Made by a program: the position numbers and the translations under genes
Shown here: positions 1 through 4,500 of the stretch, piece after piece
How positions within the stretch are numbered: the first letter of the stretch is position 1
Layout: each line of letters opens with the position of its first letter
The notes under the pieces: generated by a model
Told to the model about the DNA's origin: nothing
The model's database searches: none
The model's input: the letters and a program-made list of their open reading frames with translations, nothing else
DNA from: Bacillota bacterium
GTDB lineage: Bacteria; Bacillota; Clostridia; DSM-8532
Direction of reading: 5' to 3'
Length of the DNA: 6,045 bases
Assembly: GCA_023426765.1 (NCBI GenBank)
Contig: JAEZBW010000018.1
Location: 1-6,045, forward strand

Positions 1-1
1 G

Positions 2-751
2 TGTAAGGCCATCGTTGATGCTGTGGAGCTTTATGGCTGCAGGATAATCAACATAAGTTCAGGCATGGATAAGGAAAGCCCGGTATTAAAAGAGGCAATT
101 GATTACGCCGAGAATAAAGGTGTGATCATCATTTCGGCAGTGGGAAACAGCAATGCAGGCGCGCCTGAAAAGGTATTCTATCCCGCAGCATATGAGACGG
201 TCATAGGAGTAGGGTCTGTTAACGGTGAAGGACAGGTTTCGGCCTTCTCCCAGAGGAATGCTTCGGTGTTTGTTTCAGCTCCGGGAGATAATGTGGAGGT
301 AGCCGCGCCCTCCGAAAAAAAGAAGTTTAAAAAAGTTAGCGGCACCTCATATGCCGCTGCGTATGTGACATCCTTCGCTGCTTTTTTGCTTTCAGAATAC
401 CCTGATATGACTCCTGATGAATTCAGGCAGATATTAAAGGATTCCTCCAAAGATCTGGGTGAACCGGGTTATGATATAGCATACGGCTGGGGCCTGATCG
501 ATGTGAAAGCCGCTCTGGCGAAGGCGGAAAAAATCCTTGTCCCCGCTTCTTATTTTTTTAACCCGTACAGCAATATCTTAAAGTGTTCCACGATCTGCCC
601 TTTCAGATCAAAATCGGGGTACCAGATACACCATTCAAAAGTGATTCCTCGAATCGCCAAAATCAAGTGCCGGGACAGATCATCAACACTGATATCCTCT
701 CTTAGTTCACCCTGGCGAACACCTTTATCCAATATTTCGGAAATCAATTGA
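2..751 (+). CDS. Subtilisin-like (S8 family) serine protease, C-terminal part, 5' end off window
   Basis: This frame is already open at the left edge, so the true start lies outside the window; the GTG at 23 is internal. The visible part reads as the second half of a subtilase catalytic domain. A helix and strand (CKAIVDAVELYGCRIINISSG, in part) lead to VGNSNAG, whose Asn (codon 146-148) is the expected oxyanion-hole residue. GTSYAAA follows, with the catalytic Ser at codon 347-349, and then the usual closing helix ending in GWGLIDVKAALAKA. The catalytic Asp and His must lie upstream. The family cleaves peptide bonds and is usually secreted, but no export signal can be judged here. The oddity is the 3' end. 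The domain ends near 530, but no stop occurs until 749-751, so about 66 extra codons are read antisense to the tetR gene. That tail resembles nothing I recognise and is probably not an evolved domain. The family call is secure; the natural C-terminus is not. Confidence 0.88.
   Translation, partial: CKAIVDAVELYGCRIINISSGMDKESPVLKEAIDYAENKGVIIISAVGNSNAGAPEKVFYPAAYETVIGVGSVNGEGQVSAFSQRNASVFVSAPGDNVEVAAPSEKKKFKKVSGTSYAAAYVTSFAAFLLSEYPDMTPDEFRQILKDSSKDLGEPGYDIAYGWGLIDVKAALAKAEKILVPASYFFNPYSNILKCSTICPFRSKSGYQIHHSKVIPRIAKIKCRDRSSTLISSLSSPWRTPLSNISEIN
522..559 (+). terminator. Weak rho-independent terminator-like hairpin at end of protease domain
   Basis: AGGCGG (522-527) can pair with CCGCTT (543-548), including one G-U pair, across a 15-nt loop. 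A T-rich run, TCTTATTTTTTT, follows. The position, right where the protease domain ends and the convergent tetR gene ends, fits a terminator for the rightward transcript. The stem is short and the loop large, so it would be weak. The site lies inside the open frame that continues to 751. Confidence 0.3.
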
Positions 752-1170
752 TACAGAACCCTGGTATAGCTGATTGCAGGGATTGTGGCTGTCGTTTTTG
801 ATAAATGTGCTTTATAGAGCACCCTCATATTGTCGCATCCAATATCCGCAGCAAGAATGTCAGCGATTTCTCCCGCCAACAGCGTGAGGACTTCCAAAAC
901 GGATTTCTGTTCGGAAAGTGTCGATAGAAAGGATTTATAGCTGTTGTCTGCCAGTTTTGTATATTCATTCACTAATTCGGCTGCCAATGCATCTTTGGAT
1001 TCAAAGTGAACATAAAAAGAACCTTTGGATACTGCTGCAGCTTCTACAATTGCATCCACACTGACATTATCATAGCCATCTTCATTGATGAGCCGCCGGG
1101 CGGCTTCAAATATTTTCTTTTTTGTTTCTATTGCCTGTAGTTTTCGCTTGTTCATTTTCATTCTTTTCAT
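550..1170 (-). CDS. TetR/AcrR-family transcriptional repressor
   Basis: The gene encodes a 206-residue protein, a normal length for the TetR family, whose dimers bind DNA through an N-terminal helix-turn-helix and release it when a ligand enters the C-terminal domain. Counting from the chosen start, the first helix holds TKKKIFEAARRLI (about 16-28). The helix-turn-helix is at about 38-62 and contains the family hallmark SKGSFYVHFESKDAL. The C-terminal part is helical, ending AIRGITFEWCIWYPDFDL and HFKILLYGLKK. The frame is also open to an ATG at 1182, but the ATG at 1170 is preferred because GGAG sits 6 nt before it, whereas the 1182 ATG has no ribosome binding site. The gene is convergent with the protease and overlaps its open frame by 202 bp. 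A leftward promoter lies upstream at 1282-1311. The neighbouring rightward promoter and the adhesin gene are plausible targets. The ligand is unknown. Confidence 0.93.
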   Translation of the reverse strand: MKRMKMNKRKLQAIETKKKIFEAARRLINEDGYDNVSVDAIVEAAAVSKGSFYVHFESKDALAAELVNEYTKLADNSYKSFLSTLSEQKSVLEVLTLLAGEIADILAADIGCDNMRVLYKAHLSKTTATIPAISYTRVLYQLISEILDKGVRQGELREDISVDDLSRHLILAIRGITFEWCIWYPDFDLKGQIVEHFKILLYGLKK

Positions 1171-1176
1171 CAGGAT

Positions 1177-1180
1177 CTCC
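1177..1180 (-). promoter_or_regulatory. Ribosome binding site deciding the tetR start
   Basis: On the minus strand GGAG is followed by six bases (ATCCTG) and then ATG at 1170-1168. The site overlaps the upstream in-frame ATG at 1182-1180, which has no purine-rich sequence of its own. This supports the shorter 206-residue product. Confidence 0.65.
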
Positions 1181-1187
1181 ATATAAA

Positions 1188-1216
1188 TTGACTGTTCATG
1201 ACGAATATTGTATAAT
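1188..1216 (+). promoter_or_regulatory. SigA/sigma-70 type promoter reading rightward toward the adhesin gene
   Basis: TTGACT (1188-1193, five of six consensus bases) and a perfect TATAAT (1211-1216) are separated by the ideal 17 bp. Transcription would start near 1223. No other gene start lies between it and the adhesin at 1451, so it probably drives that gene through a leader of about 230 nt. It sits only 17 bp upstream of the tetR start codon, inside the tetR leader, so TetR could well control it. Confidence 0.7.
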
Positions 1217-1237
1217 TATGATGAGTGACTACGGTCA
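1189..1237. promoter_or_regulatory. Possible operator: repeated TGAC/GTCA motifs over the rightward promoter
   Basis: TGAC occurs at 1189-1192 (inside the -35 box), again 10 bp on at 1199-1202, and at 1226-1229. The last copy forms a short inverted repeat with GTCA at 1234-1237 (TGAC-TACG-GTCA), just past the expected transcription start. Motifs on the -35 box and start site beside a tetR gene are what a repressor operator would look like. The half-sites are only four bases long and the longer symmetry is imperfect, so this is a suggestion, not an identification. Confidence 0.3.
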
Positions 1238-1281
1238 TCTAAAATCAAAGACGTTTATGGTTTCCTTTTTTGTTTAAAGCA

Positions 1282-1311
1282 ATTATAGCTCAATTTGGTG
1301 TGTGGTTTCAA
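1282..1311 (-). promoter_or_regulatory. SigA/sigma-70 type promoter reading leftward, for tetR
   Basis: On the minus strand TTGAAA (plus-strand 1306-1311) and a perfect TATAAT (plus-strand 1282-1287) are separated by 18 bp. Transcription would begin near 1275 and give tetR a leader of about 105 nt. This transcript runs straight through the rightward promoter at 1188-1216, so the two promoters face each other and their first 50 or so transcribed bases overlap. Confidence 0.62.
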
Positions 1312-1437
1312 TAGCTGAGTATTCAGCGTATGTCGTAAACGGAGAACTCGCTACTGTTCACACCAGCACCATTTAGGTTACCTCATCGTGCACAATACAA
1401 GCTAAACAAAACATCTGAACAGTACTGGAACTCTTCT

Positions 1438-1445
1438 GGGGGGAG
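1438..1445 (+). promoter_or_regulatory. Strong ribosome binding site of the adhesin gene
   Basis: GGGGGGAG lies five bases before the ATG at 1451. It favours that ATG over the second in-frame ATG two codons later at 1457. Confidence 0.75.
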
Positions 1446-1450
1446 CTGAA

Positions 1451-1555
1451 ATGCCAATGTGTAAAAGAATTATTAGTTTTACTCTTGTCTGTGTATTGTT
1501 CTTTACCGGTCTTCCGGCACAATTTCTGAACCTTGGAGGTATCATCGCCTTTGCA
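1451..1555 (+). other. Signal peptide of the adhesin
   Basis: The N-terminus MPMCKRIIS carries Lys and Arg and is followed by a hydrophobic core (FTLVCVLFFTGLPA). A second hydrophobic stretch ends in AFA before Asp36, a good type I signal peptidase site (Ala at -3 and -1). The Cys at residue 4 comes before the hydrophobic core and is not a lipobox. Export through the Sec pathway is the expected route. Confidence 0.8.
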
Positions 1556-4500
1556 GATAGCGGCGCACCCCCAGCAGAGATCCGATATGGTGATTTTTCA
1601 AATACAGAAGATCTGCAGCTCAACGGTGAAAGCCTGATCGCAGGCAATCTTCTGCGGTTCGACGACGATACCGGGACAGGAGAAAGCGTCTTTACGAAGG
1701 AGAAGATAGCCTTCAGTGAAAACATGAGCTTCAGTACTGCCTTTTCCTTCAGAGTCATATCACCCGCCGTACCTCAAAACCGTTCTCTTGGCGGGTTCAC
1801 ATTTACCCTCCAGCCTCTATCCAACACACTGATATCCGGTGACTTTCAGGATGAGAGCATATCTCCGTCCTTCAGTATTGCCTTTGCAACGGATTATATG
1901 GAAATGGGCGGCGGTATGGCACGCATTTCCAGTGACGGTGGTATCCACCTCGCATCACTGGATGACTTTACCCTGGCCGGAGACTTCTGGACTCAATGCC
2001 ATCTGTCAGCAGCCCCTTTTACCAATGGTGCTTATAACGAAGCCCCTCAGTATTGGTCCATTGACGATTATTCCGTGGAGAATGAAGCATCGGACTTCTA
2101 CCAGGTATGGATGGGGTACGATGGTGTGGAAAAGCTGCTGCATTTTCTGTACCGCTCACCCACCTCCGACTATGGGTATGAGAGCATGTATATTGATCTT
2201 ACCGGTATGTTCCCGGAAAATCAGGCCTATGGGGGTTTTATGGGGTCCATGGGCGATGCCGGCACCATCAGTGAGATCGAGGATTGGGTTTTCAGCAATG
2301 ATGCAGACCTGTTTGAAGAGGCCCTGATGGATGCCGAGGAGGATATACTCAGCGCATTGATGGAAGGCATGATCACAGAATACAATTTACCCGCTATTGC
2401 CTGGTATGGAAGCGAAATCCGATGGGAATCCAGCAGCACCGATTTTGTGGATGAAAATGGCGAGGTGAATCCCCCCACACTGGAGCAGGGACCCCAGACC
2501 GTACAGGTGCAGGCAACTCTGACAAGAGGGGTAAAAACCCGTATTACCAGGACCTTCCCCATCACCATTAAAGTGAGGGATCAAGACATCGCACAAGCTG
2601 ACGCTGACTGGCTCACCGAGTCGGTGATCCTCAATGGGAATGATGCTTTAAGCAATATTCAATCCGATTTAAACCTGCCAGCCACCGGCCCCAACGGGAG
2701 CACCATCGGCTGGTGGTCCACCGATATGGTTGCGGTGAATTGGGATGGTACTGTGACCAGACCGGACTATGATGCCGGTGATATCAATGTCGAAGTAGAA
2801 GCCAACATCGTTAAGGATTCTGCCGGTGCGACGAAGACCTTTCATGTCACTGTAAAAGCGCTGGGGCAGACCGATGAAGCGATCGTCCAGGCAGATGCAT
2901 CCTGGCTGAACGTAAACCGGATGCTCAACGGGAATCTTCACAGGGATCTTATCACCGGAGATATTATACTGCCCACGACGGGGCAATACGGGAGCACCAT
3001 CACCTGGACCTCATCAAATCCCGGCTATATGGATGCCGATGGCAGAGTTACCCGGCCGCCCTATACCGGTACAGACCAAAATATCACCTTAACCGCTACC
3101 ATTCGCAAAGATGAAATCTCCATCACCAGGGAATTCACCTTCATCGTGATAGCAGAGGAGCAGACCGATGCAGAGAGGATCAATGAGGATAAGGAATGGC
3201 TGATCCCTTCGGTGATTCTAAAAGAGAACAGCTCTTTGGAGAATATTACAGGGGAGCTTTACCTGCCCGCTGATGGACTGAACGGATGTGCCATCTCCTG
3301 GGAATCCAGCGATACAGAGGTGATCTCTGTAAACGGATTTGTTTTACGCCCATCCTATACTGAGGGCGACAAAACAGTTACCCTGACGGCGACCCTGACC
3401 AGAGGTACCATCACCGCAACCAAAGCATTTACGGTGAAGGTGATCAAACTGGATCAGACCGATGCCGAGAGACTGGCAGCGGACAATTCCTGGCTGACTG
3501 CTGCCACCATCATGAAGGATAATACCGCAATGGATCAGATAACGGGTGATCTATACCTTCCGACAGATGGGCCCAATGGAAGCACCATCACCTGGACCTC
3601 GGCCAATACAGCCATCGTGAAGAACGATGGAGCGGTAACCCGGCCAGCCTATACCACCGGAGATCAGACTCTCATTCTGACAGCTGTTCTTCTGAAGGGA
3701 ACCTCTGTCACAAGAGCCTTTACGGTTACAGTAAAGGCAGCAGAACCCACAGACGAAGAGATCGTTCTTCTTGACGCAGAAGCCCTGACCCCGGATCAGC
3801 TTCTGAAGGAGAACACTTCTGCGGAGAATGTTCTCGGAGATTTAGATCTGCCGGTCACCGGCCCCATGGGCAGTGCTATCCTCTGGCAGTCCGATGATGA
3901 AGAGCTTATCGATATCGATGGAAAGGTCACCAGACCCTCCTATACCATAGGGGACAAAACAGTTACCCTGAAAGCCACCCTGATGAAAAATGCAGCCATT
4001 GAAGAGAAAATCTTTACCCTGACGGTAAAGGCTCTTGACCAAACGGATCAGGAAGCGGTGGAAGCTGCCCTGAACTGGCTGATCCCATACCTGCCCGATG
4101 CCAACGGTGCACTGGATAATATAACAGCAAACCTTCACCTGCCGGCCCAGGGCACGGACGGAATCACCATCACCTGGACATCGGACAAACCTGAGGTTAT
4201 TGATGCCACAGGCAAGGTGACCAGACCCACCTATACCGCCGGGGATCAGGAAGTAAGGCTGACAGCGGTTCTGGAAAAGGGTTCTGCCAGGCAGGAAACC
4301 AGCTTTACCATCATCGTCAGAAAGCTTCCCATGAGTGCCCGTGAGCTGGTGGAGGCGGACAGACTATGGCTGACCGAAGCACATTTCCTGAACGGAAATA
4401 CGGACCTGAGCAGTATTACCGGTGACTTAAGCCTTCCCAATATCGGTGAAAATATGAGCTCGATCACCTGGAAATCCAGCGATACAGCCATCATTACCAC

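Larger units (their letters stand above)
1223..1450 (+). promoter_or_regulatory. Long 5' leader of the adhesin gene with several inverted repeats
   Basis: Between the inferred transcription start and the adhesin ATG no convincing gene is present. The plus strand contains a perfect hairpin GCTGA-GTAT-TCAGC (1314-1327). It lies inside a pairing of GGTGTG (1297-1302) with CACACC (1359-1364). A separate 8-base perfect complement pairs TACTGTTC (1352-1359) with GAACAGTA (1417-1424), and CAGTACTG (1420-1427) is self-complementary. The second pairing shares base 1359 with the first, so the two could compete. I could not match the sequence to a known riboswitch class. Function is open; it may simply be an untranslated leader. 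Confidence 0.35.

Noticed and set aside
178..450. 90-residue minus-strand open frame opposite the protease
   Set aside because: It is antisense to the oxyanion and catalytic-Ser segments of the S8 domain and has no features of its own.
1180..1182. Upstream ATG for tetR giving 210 residues
   Set aside because: No ribosome binding site precedes it. The GGAG lies between it and the next in-frame ATG at 1170, at ideal spacing.
1218..1277. Small open frame MMSDYGHLKSKTFMVSFFV in the adhesin leader
   Set aside because: It has only 19 or so codons and no ribosome binding site, and its ATG falls on or before the predicted transcription start. It could be a leaderless peptide, but nothing supports translation.
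1223..1450. Known riboswitch (c-di-GMP, glycine, SAM, purine or guanidine type)
   Set aside because: The conserved core sequences of these classes that I know are not present. Only generic inverted repeats are seen.
1839..2327. 162-residue plus-strand open frame in another phase inside the lectin region
   Set aside because: It lies wholly within the adhesin frame and has low-complexity composition with no family resemblance and no ribosome binding site. It is a shadow.
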